Assembly (NCBI RefSeq): GCF_003119195.2 | Contig: NZ_CP022253.1 | Coordinates: 1,506,001-1,570,000, forward strand | From: Azospirillum baldaniorum | Lineage (GTDB): Bacteria; Pseudomonadota; Alphaproteobacteria; Azospirillales; Azospirillaceae | DNA: 64,000 bases | Direction: 5' to 3' | Part shown: positions 25,752-33,768 of the stretch, piece after piece | How the letters are laid out: the number at the start of each line of letters is the position of its first letter | Position numbering within the stretch: position 1 is the first letter of the stretch | Position numbers and translations under genes: made by a program | Notes under the pieces: generated by a model | The model's database searches: none | Seen by the model: only the letters and a program-made list of their open reading frames with translations | Told to the model about the DNA's origin: nothing

Positions 25752-25866
25752 GGCTTTGGGATAGGGATTGTGGGCCGGCTCACAGCGCGGGGACGGGGGC
25801 GGGGGTAGAGAAGGGGGCAGCAGAACACCACGCCAGATCATGGCGCCGAATCATGGGAGACCACCG

Positions 25867-26745
25867 ATGCCGCGACCGACCTCCAAGACCATCGCCCGAC
25901 GGCTGAACGGCGTGGCGCTTCCCGCTTTGGCTCTGCCGATGATCGCCCTGGCCTGCATGGCGGTCCCGGCGCGGGCGCAGACCGTCGAGGGTTCCGGGGG
26001 CAATCGGGTCATGATGTTCGAGCGCCCGCCGACCGTGGAGGAGCTGCGCGAGGCGGTGAAGCCCGGCCCCGCGGCGGCCCCTGCGACGGACGGCAGCGAG
26101 CAGCCGAAGATCCGCACCCGCAGCATCGAGATCATCGGCGGCGGCATGAACAGCGCCAACCGCCCGCGTCCGACCGACAGCGTGAACTACGGCGCGCCGG
26201 CCCAGCAGCAGGCGACCTCGCAACAGAGCTACAGCCCGCCGACCGCGCCGGTGGCGCAGCCGGAACCGGCGCCCCAGCCCAAGCCCAAGCGCGCGCCCGT
26301 GCAGGAGGCCGCGGCCCCGCCCGTCGCCCCGCCGCCGGCCGCGCCGCGCCGCTCCAACGGCGTGCAGCCGGCCACCCTCTCCGCGCCGGAGACCCCGGCG
26401 GAGACCCGCCCGACCAACGGCTTCGGCTTCCGCATCAACTTCGCCTTCAACTCCGCCGACGTGCCGAAGGAGTTCTATTCCTACGTCGACGCGGTCGGTG
26501 GGCTGATGTCGCAAGACCCGCAACTCCGCCTCGTCATCGAAGGTCACACCGACGCCGTGGGAAGCGAGCAATACAACATCGCCCTCTCCGAGCGCCGGGC
26601 CGTGTCGGTGGGCGAGTATCTGGTGCGCGTCCACCACATCGAGCCGCAGCGCATTGCCATTGCCGGCCTGGGCAAGAGCCAGCCGCTGACTCCCGACCCG
26701 ACCGACAGCCGCAACCGGCGCGTCGAGTTCCGGCCCATCCAGTGA
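25867..26745 (+). CDS. OmpA-family protein with Pro-rich linker
   Basis: A 292-residue exported protein: Sec signal (about 1-38, ending ARA-QT), an acidic/helical segment, a long Pro/Ala/Gln-rich linker (about 105-180), and a C-terminal OmpA-like peptidoglycan-binding domain ('INFAFNSADVPKEFYSYVDAV', 'LVIEGHTDAVGSEQYNIALSERRAVSVGEYL', 'RIAIAGLGKSQPLTPDPTDSRNRRVEF'). The D and R that bind diaminopimelate are in place. No N-terminal beta barrel is present, so it is a periplasmic or outer-membrane-associated anchor. GGGAG precedes ATG 25867. The next gene starts 25 bp on. Confidence 0.88.
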   Translation: MPRPTSKTIARRLNGVALPALALPMIALACMAVPARAQTVEGSGGNRVMMFERPPTVEELREAVKPGPAAAPATDGSEQPKIRTRSIEIIGGGMNSANRPRPTDSVNYGAPAQQQATSQQSYSPPTAPVAQPEPAPQPKPKRAPVQEAAAPPVAPPPAAPRRSNGVQPATLSAPETPAETRPTNGFGFRINFAFNSADVPKEFYSYVDAVGGLMSQDPQLRLVIEGHTDAVGSEQYNIALSERRAVSVGEYLVRVHHIEPQRIAIAGLGKSQPLTPDPTDSRNRRVEFRPIQ

Positions 26746-26770
26746 CCGAGAGGGAAGGGGGACGCGCGCC

Positions 26771-27097
26771 ATGGTCCGAAAACTCCTTCTCCTGGTGGCG
26801 ATCGCGGCGCTCCCCCTCGTCGGGGGCGCCGCCGACGCGACGGTGGTCCGCAAGAGGAGCAGCGACGCGGGGGTGCAGCCCGGCGGCATCGACGTCGGGG
26901 TTCCCAAGGGCCGCGTGCGCATCCAGTGCTGGCAGGACGGCGAGAAGATCATCGACGAGAGCGATCTGAACGTCCTGTCACTCAGCGTCGCCAGCCAGTT
27001 GAACGCGTTGCGCTTCCGCCGGGCGGGTGAGCCGGAGAACAGTCTCGCCATCGTGACGCGGAACCGGACGTCGTGTCTGTTGAGCCCGAAGGAATGA
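26771..27097 (+). CDS. small secreted protein (108 aa), unknown family
   Basis: The N-terminus is a Sec signal ('MVRKLLLLVAIAALPLVGGAADA', cleavage near residue 23). The mature ~85 residues have two Cys ('VRIQCWQDGE' and 'RTSCLL'), likely a disulfide, and a predicted beta-rich pattern. No family is recognised. GGAAGGGGGA is upstream. It is the last gene of the DUF4399/CsgG/OmpA run and is closed by a palindromic repeat. Its place after a CsgG-like channel makes it a candidate substrate or accessory factor, which is inference only. Confidence 0.7.
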   Translation: MVRKLLLLVAIAALPLVGGAADATVVRKRSSDAGVQPGGIDVGVPKGRVRIQCWQDGEKIIDESDLNVLSLSVASQLNALRFRRAGEPENSLAIVTRNRTSCLLSPKE

Positions 27098-27104
27098 TGG
27101 GAGT

Positions 27105-27230
27105 ATTGCCCCCACCCTGACCCTCCCCCGCTTCGCAGGGGAGGGAATTGGTGCTGCATGTACAAAAAATCCCTCCCCTGCGAAGCGGGGGAGGGAGGGG
27201 ACCGGCGAAGCGGGGAGGGTGGGGGCAATG
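27105..27230. repeat. G-rich palindromic intergenic repeat, copy 3
   Basis: ATTGCCCCCACCCTGACC at the left and GGGTGGGGGCAAT at the right are inverted. Two internal blocks, CCCCCGCTTCGCAGGGGAGGG and CCCTCCCCTGCGAAGCGGGGG, are inverted copies of each other. The right side has an extra, degraded GGCGAAGCGGGG block, as if part were duplicated. It fills the gap between convergent genes ending at 27097 and 27249. Confidence 0.8.
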
Positions 27231-27248
27231 CCCCCATCACCTCCGCTC

Positions 27249-27473
27249 TCAATGCACGCTGACCAGTTCCATTCCATGCTCCTGAAGCGTCGCCCCCGCC
27301 GAAGCGCGGTCGGTGTCCAGCCACAGGCAGGTGCCGTTGGCGGCGTACACGGCGTAGGCGGGCAGGCCGTCGATCTCCACCGACCGCAGATAGGCGACTT
27401 CCAGGATTCCATGACGGGCGAAGCGGTCATCGAAACCCTCGGCGGCGTCGGCTTTGGTGCGGCGGTCGGTCAT
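27249..27473 (-). CDS. DUF1150 family protein
   Basis: A 74-residue protein with the pattern of the alphaproteobacterial DUF1150 family: 'VAYLRSVEIDGLPAYAVYAANGTCLWLDTDRASA' and the terminal 'HGMELVSVH'. Family members are small cytoplasmic proteins, often encoded beside small heat-shock protein genes; none is present here. It is convergent with the secreted-protein gene across a palindromic repeat. Confidence 0.75.
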   Translation of the reverse strand: MTDRRTKADAAEGFDDRFARHGILEVAYLRSVEIDGLPAYAVYAANGTCLWLDTDRASAGATLQEHGMELVSVH

Positions 27474-27828
27474 GGTCGGTCTCCTCGGGCGCTGGGGCGG
27501 ACCAACGGGGCGCCGGTCCTGCCCAGCACTCTAGGGGGCTGGACCGGGCCGCGCTGTGGAGCCCGCCACACTCAGTACGTCGGAGGGGGGCCAACTCCTG
27601 CGCAACTTTGTGCCGCACCTCACAGCCGCCACCGCATTCGCCGTCTAGCCTCGACGGGCCGGCAAATTGGCCGGCGCGCATCATTTCGGAGGTCCGACCA
27701 TGCCCGTCCGTTCACGGCGTCCGCCCTTCTTTGGGCCGGGTCCGCAGCCCCGTCCTTCCCCCTTCGCCGCCTGGACAGGCGTCCGGGAAACGCCAATGAT
27801 TCCGCGATCCCCGCCGGTGGAGGCCAGC
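27474..27828. other. 355-bp intergenic region, divergent promoter area
   Basis: No confident gene is seen. It must hold the promoters of the DUF1150 gene (minus) and the DUF4384 operon (plus). There is a short hairpin, CCGGC-AAATTG-GCCGG, near 27660. An ATG at 27700 has a well-placed GGAGG (about 27688-27692) and reads in frame into the DUF4384 gene, so that gene may start there instead of 27829. Confidence 0.4.
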
Positions 27829-29001
27829 ATGGCGCACAGGACCCTGAGCGGACTCGTGGCGGCGGCCCTGACCCTGGCCGCCGTCGGAGCGGTCGGCGTC
27901 ACCGCCGGCCGCGCGGCGGCGGAGCAGGCGGTGGTCGTCGCCTCCACCGCCCCAGGCTACGCGCAGGGGCAACTGGTTCCTGACGGCGCGGCGGTCAATG
28001 TGCCGGACGGCGCCAACGCCATGTTCCTGTTCGCCAACGGACGCATGCTGCGGATCAAGGGGCCGTTCGACGGGCCGCTGGACCGCATGCCCGACGCCTC
28101 GGGCTGGACCGGCGTCGGCAACCTCGTCGGCGGCGAGCGCTTCTTCCAGACCGACCTGGGCGCGGCCCGCGCGGTCGGCACCCCGATGCAGAAGGGGGAG
28201 GAGCAGGTCTTCACCCTCGACCCTGGCCGGGCCGGAACCCAATGCGTGAAGTCCGGCGGCACGGTGCTGCTGCGCAAGCCCGCCGACCCGGCGCTGATTC
28301 CGGCCACCCTGCGTGACGAAAACCGCGGCGCCACCGCCACGCTGCGCTGGGACAAGGGGGTGACGATGCCTTGGCCGCGTGAGCTTCCGATGACGGACGG
28401 CACCGCTGTCTCCGTCGCCGGGCCGGATGGGCGGGTGCGCCACAGCATGACGTTGCGCGTGGTCAGTGCCGATGGGCAAGGCGCGGAGTTGGCCGTCCGG
28501 CTGGCTGGTGCCGGCTGCGCCACCCAGGCGGCGGTTCTGCTGGACCCGGTGCGGGACAGCGTGGCGCCGCTGAACCTCTATCTCGCCACCGATCGCGGCC
28601 TCTACCCGACCTATCGGTCCGGGGAGGCGGTGACGCTGGTGCTCCAGACGAACCGGGACGCGCATCTCTACTGCTACCTGCGCAACACGCGCGGCCAGCT
28701 GACGCCGATCTACCCGCCGGGGGCGTCGGCCAGCTCGCTGGTGGAGGGGCATCGCACCCTGACGCTGGCCGGCGACCGCATGCCGGTGCCGCTGCGTGCC
28801 GCGGAGCGGTCGGGGAGCCTGTCCGCCGACCAGGAGGTGCGCTGCTTCGCCGCCGGGCGCGATCTGGGCGCCGACCTGCCGGGGCGGCAGGACGCCTTCC
28901 GGCCGCTGTCCGACGAGGCGGCGGCCCGGCTGGAACGGACGCTCGCCTCGCTGAAGCAGACCGAACTGGTGATGGCGCAGGTGATCCTGCGCGTGGAGTG
29001 A
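27829..29001 (+). CDS. secreted DUF4384 domain protein
   Basis: A 390-residue protein with a Sec signal (about 1-34, 'SGLVAAALTLAAVGAVGVTAGRAAA') and a C-terminal DUF4384 domain (about 255-345: 'YPTYRSGEAVTLVLQTNRDAHLYCYL', 'QLTPIYPPGASASSLVEGHRTLTL'). The middle (40-240) is beta-rich and unrecognised. DUF4384 domains occur with caspase-like, cyclase and CsgG-like proteins in bacterial envelope-signalling loci; the exact role is unknown. GGAGG is 5 bp before ATG 27829. Its stop overlaps the cyclase GTG by four bases (GTGA), a strong sign of functional coupling. Confidence 0.8.
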   Translation: MAHRTLSGLVAAALTLAAVGAVGVTAGRAAAEQAVVVASTAPGYAQGQLVPDGAAVNVPDGANAMFLFANGRMLRIKGPFDGPLDRMPDASGWTGVGNLVGGERFFQTDLGAARAVGTPMQKGEEQVFTLDPGRAGTQCVKSGGTVLLRKPADPALIPATLRDENRGATATLRWDKGVTMPWPRELPMTDGTAVSVAGPDGRVRHSMTLRVVSADGQGAELAVRLAGAGCATQAAVLLDPVRDSVAPLNLYLATDRGLYPTYRSGEAVTLVLQTNRDAHLYCYLRNTRGQLTPIYPPGASASSLVEGHRTLTLAGDRMPVPLRAAERSGSLSADQEVRCFAAGRDLGADLPGRQDAFRPLSDEAAARLERTLASLKQTELVMAQVILRVE

Positions 29002-30896
29002 GGGCGCCGCCGTTGGGGACATCGGGGGGCAGGCCAAGCTGGGCAAAAGCCCCGTGGCTCGCCAAAGGACTGGCCAGAGGGCTGGTGGGCTTGGCCGCGG
29101 TGGTCGGCGTGTCGGCGGCGGCGCTGGGGCTGACCCGGCTGGTGCCGCCCCTGCGCTCCGCCGACGAGAGCTTCCGCGACCTCGCCATCGCCTACTTCAC
29201 GCCGCCGGCCCCGCAGCATCCCGGCATCGTGCTGGTCACGCTGGGGGAGGACCTGTTCGCCGCGCTGGCCTGCCGGTCGCCGGTTGACCGCGGCTTCCTC
29301 GCCGATCTGGTGGGGACGCTGGAGGCGGCGGGTGTGCGGGCGATCGGGCTGGACATCCTGTTCGACCAGCCGACCCTGCCGGCGCTCGACGAGCGGCTGC
29401 GCCAGCGCATCCAGCGCGCCACGGTGCCGGTGGTCGCCATCACCGCGCTCGGCGACACGCCGCTGACGGAGGAGCAGCGCCGCTACCTCGGGCGCTTCCT
29501 CGACGGCATCCCGCACGGCCACGCCAACCTTGCCAAGGACCGGCTGGACGGCACGGTGCGCTGGCATGTGCCGCGCGGGCCGGACGGGCTGCCCAGCTTT
29601 CCGGCGCGGATGGCCCAGCTTGCGGGAGGAGCGGCCGGGGGGGAGGTCCCGGTGGAGCCCTTCCGCATCGACTGGCACGCCCGCCCGTCGCCGGACGCGC
29701 CGCCCTTCCCGACCTATCCGGCGGACATGGTGGGGATGCTGCCGCGCGGCTGGCTGGCCGGGCGGATCGCCGTGGTCGGCACCGTCCTGGTCGGGGTGGA
29801 CCAGCACCGCACGCCGCTGTCGGTCGCCGGCCTGTCCACGCCGGGGGTGGAGATCCAGGCCCACGCGCTGGCCCAGATCCTCGACGGGCGGACCAGCCGC
29901 GACCTGTCCGACGGCTGGATGATCGCGCTGGTGCTGGCGCTGAGCGCCGCAGGGGTGGCATTGGCGGTGGCCGGCTGGCCGGTGTGGCTGCTGGTGCCGG
30001 CCAGCCTGCTCGGGCTGCTGGCCCTGTGGGCGGCGGCGCTGGCGCTGTTCGCCCAGGGCGGGCCGCTGGTGGCGATGATGGCACCGTCGGCGGCGTGGCT
30101 GGGCGGCATCGCCGCGATGACCGCGCATCTGTCGCTGAAGGAGCGCACCGACCGCCGCAGCCTGATGCAGCTGTTCGCCAACCACGTCTCCCAGCCCGTC
30201 GCCGAGGAGATCTGGCGGGAGCGCGCGACCTTCCTGGCCGGCGGGCGACCCCGTCCGCAGGAACTGACCGCCACCGTCTTCTTTTCCGACATCGAGGGCT
30301 TCACCACCGTCTGCGAGGCGCTGGAGCCGGAGCCGCTGATCCTCTGGCTGGAGGGCTACCTCGACGCCATGGTGCGGGTGGTGGCGGCGCATGACGGGAT
30401 CGTGCTGCGCTTCATCGGCGACGCCATCCTGGCGGTCTTCGGCGCTCCCGTCGCCCGCACCACCCAGGCGGAGATCGACGCCGACGCCGAGCGCGCCGTG
30501 CGATGCGCCATCCAGATGGGGCGTGAGCTTCGGGAGTTGAACAAGCGCTGGCAGGCCGAGGGGTTGCCGGCCATCGGCATCCGCGTCGGCATCCACACAG
30601 GGCCGCTGGTGGCGGGCAGCCTGGGCGGGCTGCGGCACATGGAATATTCGCTGCTCGGCGACACCGCCAACACGGCGGCCCGGCTGGAGGCGTTGGGCAA
30701 AACGGTTGATATGCGCTCCTCCCCCCATTGCCGGATCGTCATCGGGGAGCCGACTTGGACGGCGGTGCAGGGCACGGTGGCCGGACTGCCGGTGGGCGAG
30801 ATGGCGCTGAAGGGCAAGCGCAAGGCGGTCCGCGCCTGGCTGGTCCTCGACCGGGAGGGGGAGGAGGCGCGGCCCGCGGCGGAGGCCGGGGAGTGA
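28998..30896 (+). CDS. CHASE2-domain class III adenylate/guanylate cyclase
   Basis: A 632-residue membrane receptor-cyclase. After one N-terminal span (~25-48) comes a periplasmic CHASE2 sensor (~55-300, 'VGMLPRGWLAGRIAVVGTVL', 'STPGVEIQAHALAQILDG'), then three spans (~312-385) and a cyclase domain (~430-620). Catalytic motifs: 'VFFSDIEGFTTV' and 'FIGDAILAVFG' (both metal Asp), 'LLGDTANTAARLEAL' (substrate Asp and Asn/Arg). The usual Lys in '(D)KFIGD' is Arg here, so base preference is uncertain. It starts with GTG overlapping the upstream DUF4384 stop, so the secreted protein may be its ligand or partner. Confidence 0.92.
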   Translation: MRAPPLGTSGGRPSWAKAPWLAKGLARGLVGLAAVVGVSAAALGLTRLVPPLRSADESFRDLAIAYFTPPAPQHPGIVLVTLGEDLFAALACRSPVDRGFLADLVGTLEAAGVRAIGLDILFDQPTLPALDERLRQRIQRATVPVVAITALGDTPLTEEQRRYLGRFLDGIPHGHANLAKDRLDGTVRWHVPRGPDGLPSFPARMAQLAGGAAGGEVPVEPFRIDWHARPSPDAPPFPTYPADMVGMLPRGWLAGRIAVVGTVLVGVDQHRTPLSVAGLSTPGVEIQAHALAQILDGRTSRDLSDGWMIALVLALSAAGVALAVAGWPVWLLVPASLLGLLALWAAALALFAQGGPLVAMMAPSAAWLGGIAAMTAHLSLKERTDRRSLMQLFANHVSQPVAEEIWRERATFLAGGRPRPQELTATVFFSDIEGFTTVCEALEPEPLILWLEGYLDAMVRVVAAHDGIVLRFIGDAILAVFGAPVARTTQAEIDADAERAVRCAIQMGRELRELNKRWQAEGLPAIGIRVGIHTGPLVAGSLGGLRHMEYSLLGDTANTAARLEALGKTVDMRSSPHCRIVIGEPTWTAVQGTVAGLPVGEMALKGKRKAVRAWLVLDREGEEARPAAEAGE

Positions 30897-31041
30897 GCGG
30901 GCCTTCTCCGTATTCGGGATTAGGCTGAATGAACGCTTGGTGCGCAGGAATCGAAATATTAACATCGGCTAATTGGCAATTTTATGCCGACAGGTGCCGG
31001 GTATGGGGTGCGCAACCGCCTTCCCACCATGGAGCCGGCCG

Positions 31042-33636
31042 ATGTTCGACGGACCTTCGACGCAGCATCGTTTGGGCAGGGACCTCTGGTCGCTCGGCCT
31101 CGTCCTGCTGTTGCTGAGCCTCTTCGGGTGGGCTCCGGGCGCGGCCGCCCAATCCGCTCCCTCTCAATCTCCATCACCCCAGGCCTCCCAGTCCCCGGAG
31201 AAGCGCATCGCGCTGGTCGTCGGCATCGGCAAGTACGAATTCGCCCCCGAACTCCAGAACCCGGTCAACGACGCCAAGGCCATCGCCGAGGCCCTGCGCA
31301 AGCTGCAGTTTGACGTGGACGAGAAGTTCGACATGGACAACCGCGGCTTCGAGCGGGCGTTGCGCGACTTCGGCATCCGCGCCTCGCAGGCCGACGTGGC
31401 GGTGATCTTCTACGCCGGGCACGGCATCCAGGTGGGCGGCAACAACTACATCGTCCCGGCGGACGCAAGGTTGGAGCGCGAGCGCGACCTCGTCTACGAA
31501 GCAATGCCGCTGAACCTGATGCTGGGCGAGCTGTCGCAGGCGCGCAAGCTGGGCATCCTGATGCTCGACTCCTGCCGCAACAACCCCTTCGTGGACCGGC
31601 TGAAGCAGGCCGGGCAGAACCGCATCCAGGTCAACTACGGCTTCGCCCGTGTCGACGACACGCCCAGCGACACGCTGGTCGCCATGGCCACCCGCGCCGA
31701 CCAGCTGGCCGAGGACGGGCAGGGCGACCACAGCCCCTACACCGACGCGCTGCTCCAGCACCTCCAGACGCCGGGGCTGGAGTTGAGCCTGTTCTTCCGC
31801 AACGTGCGCGACACCGTGCGGCAGGCGACCAACGGGCGGCAGGAGCCCTACATCTTCGGCTCGCTGGGGGCGGCGCCCTTCTACTTCAACCCGCGCCCGC
31901 CCAACCGCCCGCCTGTGCTCGGCGAGATCCGCCCGCTGGAGCTGTCCGACCGCGCCGACGCCGAACCGCTGCGCATCGGGCGCCCGACCGATCCCGACGA
32001 CGACCAGCTCTTCGCCCAGATCTCCGGCCTGCCGCGCGGCGGCAGCGTGCGCATCGGCGACCGCATCGTGCTGATCGGCGACTACCTGACGGTGGAGCAA
32101 CTCGCCGCCACCAGCTTCAAGCCGGATGCGACGGTGGTGGGCGACGCCGGGCGCTTCGACTTCGCGATCATGGACGGGCGGGGCGGCATGGTGCGGGGCG
32201 GCGTGGCGATCACCATCAAGCCGAGCAACCGTGAGCCGGTGGTGGCCGGTGCGCGCACCATCCGCGCCCTGCCGAATCGCCTAGCGATCGAGGCGCCGGT
32301 GGACCCCGACGGCGACCCGCTGACCATCACCGTCACCGCCGTGCCCGACCGCGGCAAGGTGCGCGACGGCGCCACCTTGATCCGCCCCGGCGACCGCTTG
32401 CCGGCCGAGGGGCTGACCCGGCTGACCTTCGATCCGGAGCAGGAACGGCCGGGTGCCGCCGGCGCCTTCACCTATCAGGTGGAGGACGGCAAGGGCGGCA
32501 AGGCCACCGGCACCGTGACGCTGGAGATCGCCCCGCCGGGAACCGCTCCGGCTGCGCCGGCGCTTGAGGAATCGCTGTGGCAGATGGTCAGGGGCAGCCG
32601 CGAGCCCGCCGACTTCGAGGCCTTCCTGCGCCTGTTCGGCAACGGCGCCTACGCCAAGCCGGCGCGCGAGAAGCTGGGCGCGCTCACCCCCGCCGCCAAG
32701 CCGCCGGAGGTCGCGTCGGTTCGGCCGCCGCCACCGGCCCAATCGGCTCCTCCTCCGGCTTTGACCCCGGCCCCGGCCCCAACACCGGTCGTCGAGGCGG
32801 CGGCACCGCCCCCGCCGACACCGCCGCAGCCAGTGCCAGCGCCAGTTCCAGCGCCGGAGCAGCTGGCCGCGGCGCCCCCGAGCGGCAACGGGAACAGCGC
32901 GGTGCGCAACCACAGCAAGTCGGCCAGCTTCCAGGACTGCCCGGACTGCCCGGTGATGGTGCGCATCGCGCCCGGCAGCTTCAGCATGGGCAGCGACCAG
33001 GGCGACCGCTCCGAACGTCCGGTGCACAAGGTGACCATCGCCAAACCCTTCGCGCTCGGCGCCTACGAGGTAACGGTGGCCGAATGGCGCGCCTGCGTCG
33101 AGGGCGGCGGCTGCACCGGCGGCATGCCGCGCATGACCAAGCCCACCGACAGCACCCCGATCCACAACATCTCCTGGCTGGAGGCCCAGGCCTACGCAAA
33201 GTGGCTGAGCCAGAAGACCGGCCAGCGCTACCGCCTGCCCTCCGAGGCGGAGTGGGAATACGCGGCGCGCGGCGGCACGACCGGCCGCTACTGGTGGGAC
33301 GGGCAGACGGGGACGCTCGCCAACTGCAAGGACTGCGGCGGGGCGCAGGAGCGGCTCACCCCGGCCTCGGTCGGCAGCTACAAGCCGAACCCCTTCGGCC
33401 TGCACGACATGAACGGCGGGGTGGCGGAGTGGGTCGCCGACTGCTGGCACGCCGACTATGCGGGCGCGCCGACGGACGGCAGCGCCTGGACGCCGGCCAA
33501 CTGCCGGGAGCGCGTGCTGCGCGGCGGGTCGTGGCGGGGCGGCTTGGCTGACATCACCGACACGGCGCGGCTGTTCTACGATCCCGACGTGCGGTACCTG
33601 AACAACGGGGTGCGGGTGCTGCGGGAGTTAAATTGA
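31042..33636 (+). CDS. caspase-like peptidase fused to SUMF1/FGE-sulfatase domain
   Basis: An 864-residue exported protein. Signal or anchor at ~15-36; a C14-type caspase domain (~50-275) starts 'RIALVVGIGKYEFAPELQNPVNDAKAI', with the catalytic His in 'FYAGHGIQVGGNNYIVP' and Cys in 'MLDSCRNNPF'. Residues ~285-500 hold two cadherin/Ig-like repeats ('DPDDDQLFAQISGLP', 'DPDGDPLTITVTAVP'). A Pro-rich linker follows to ~620. Residues ~640-864 form a SUMF1 domain ('GSFSMGSDQGDRSERPVHKVTI', 'RLPSEAEWEYAARGG', 'RVLRGGSWRGG'). The Cys pair of true formylglycine-generating enzymes is absent, so this domain is probably for binding. GGAG precedes ATG 31042. It follows the cyclase by 145 bp. Confidence 0.9.
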   Translation: MFDGPSTQHRLGRDLWSLGLVLLLLSLFGWAPGAAAQSAPSQSPSPQASQSPEKRIALVVGIGKYEFAPELQNPVNDAKAIAEALRKLQFDVDEKFDMDNRGFERALRDFGIRASQADVAVIFYAGHGIQVGGNNYIVPADARLERERDLVYEAMPLNLMLGELSQARKLGILMLDSCRNNPFVDRLKQAGQNRIQVNYGFARVDDTPSDTLVAMATRADQLAEDGQGDHSPYTDALLQHLQTPGLELSLFFRNVRDTVRQATNGRQEPYIFGSLGAAPFYFNPRPPNRPPVLGEIRPLELSDRADAEPLRIGRPTDPDDDQLFAQISGLPRGGSVRIGDRIVLIGDYLTVEQLAATSFKPDATVVGDAGRFDFAIMDGRGGMVRGGVAITIKPSNREPVVAGARTIRALPNRLAIEAPVDPDGDPLTITVTAVPDRGKVRDGATLIRPGDRLPAEGLTRLTFDPEQERPGAAGAFTYQVEDGKGGKATGTVTLEIAPPGTAPAAPALEESLWQMVRGSREPADFEAFLRLFGNGAYAKPAREKLGALTPAAKPPEVASVRPPPPAQSAPPPALTPAPAPTPVVEAAAPPPPTPPQPVPAPVPAPEQLAAAPPSGNGNSAVRNHSKSASFQDCPDCPVMVRIAPGSFSMGSDQGDRSERPVHKVTIAKPFALGAYEVTVAEWRACVEGGGCTGGMPRMTKPTDSTPIHNISWLEAQAYAKWLSQKTGQRYRLPSEAEWEYAARGGTTGRYWWDGQTGTLANCKDCGGAQERLTPASVGSYKPNPFGLHDMNGGVAEWVADCWHADYAGAPTDGSAWTPANCRERVLRGGSWRGGLADITDTARLFYDPDVRYLNNGVRVLRELN

Positions 33637-33651
33637 GGAGTGGTTGGGTCG

Positions 33652-33760
33652 TGTCCCCACCCTAACCCTCCCCCGCTAACGCAGGGGAGGGGACAGATGA
33701 CGCTTCGCAGAAGGCACCCTCTCCCGCCCAGCGGGGGAGGGCCGGGGTGGGGGCCCGACG
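33652..33760. repeat. G-rich palindromic intergenic repeat, copy 4
   Basis: TGTCCCCACCCTAACCC and CCCCCGCTAACGCAGGGG on the left face AGCGGGGGAGGGCCGGGGTGGGGGC on the right. The arms differ from copy 1 by several changes and the loop is longer. It lies between the convergent caspase-like gene (stop 33636) and the Crp/Fnr gene (stop 33769). Confidence 0.8.
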
Positions 33761-33768
33761 CGACACCT

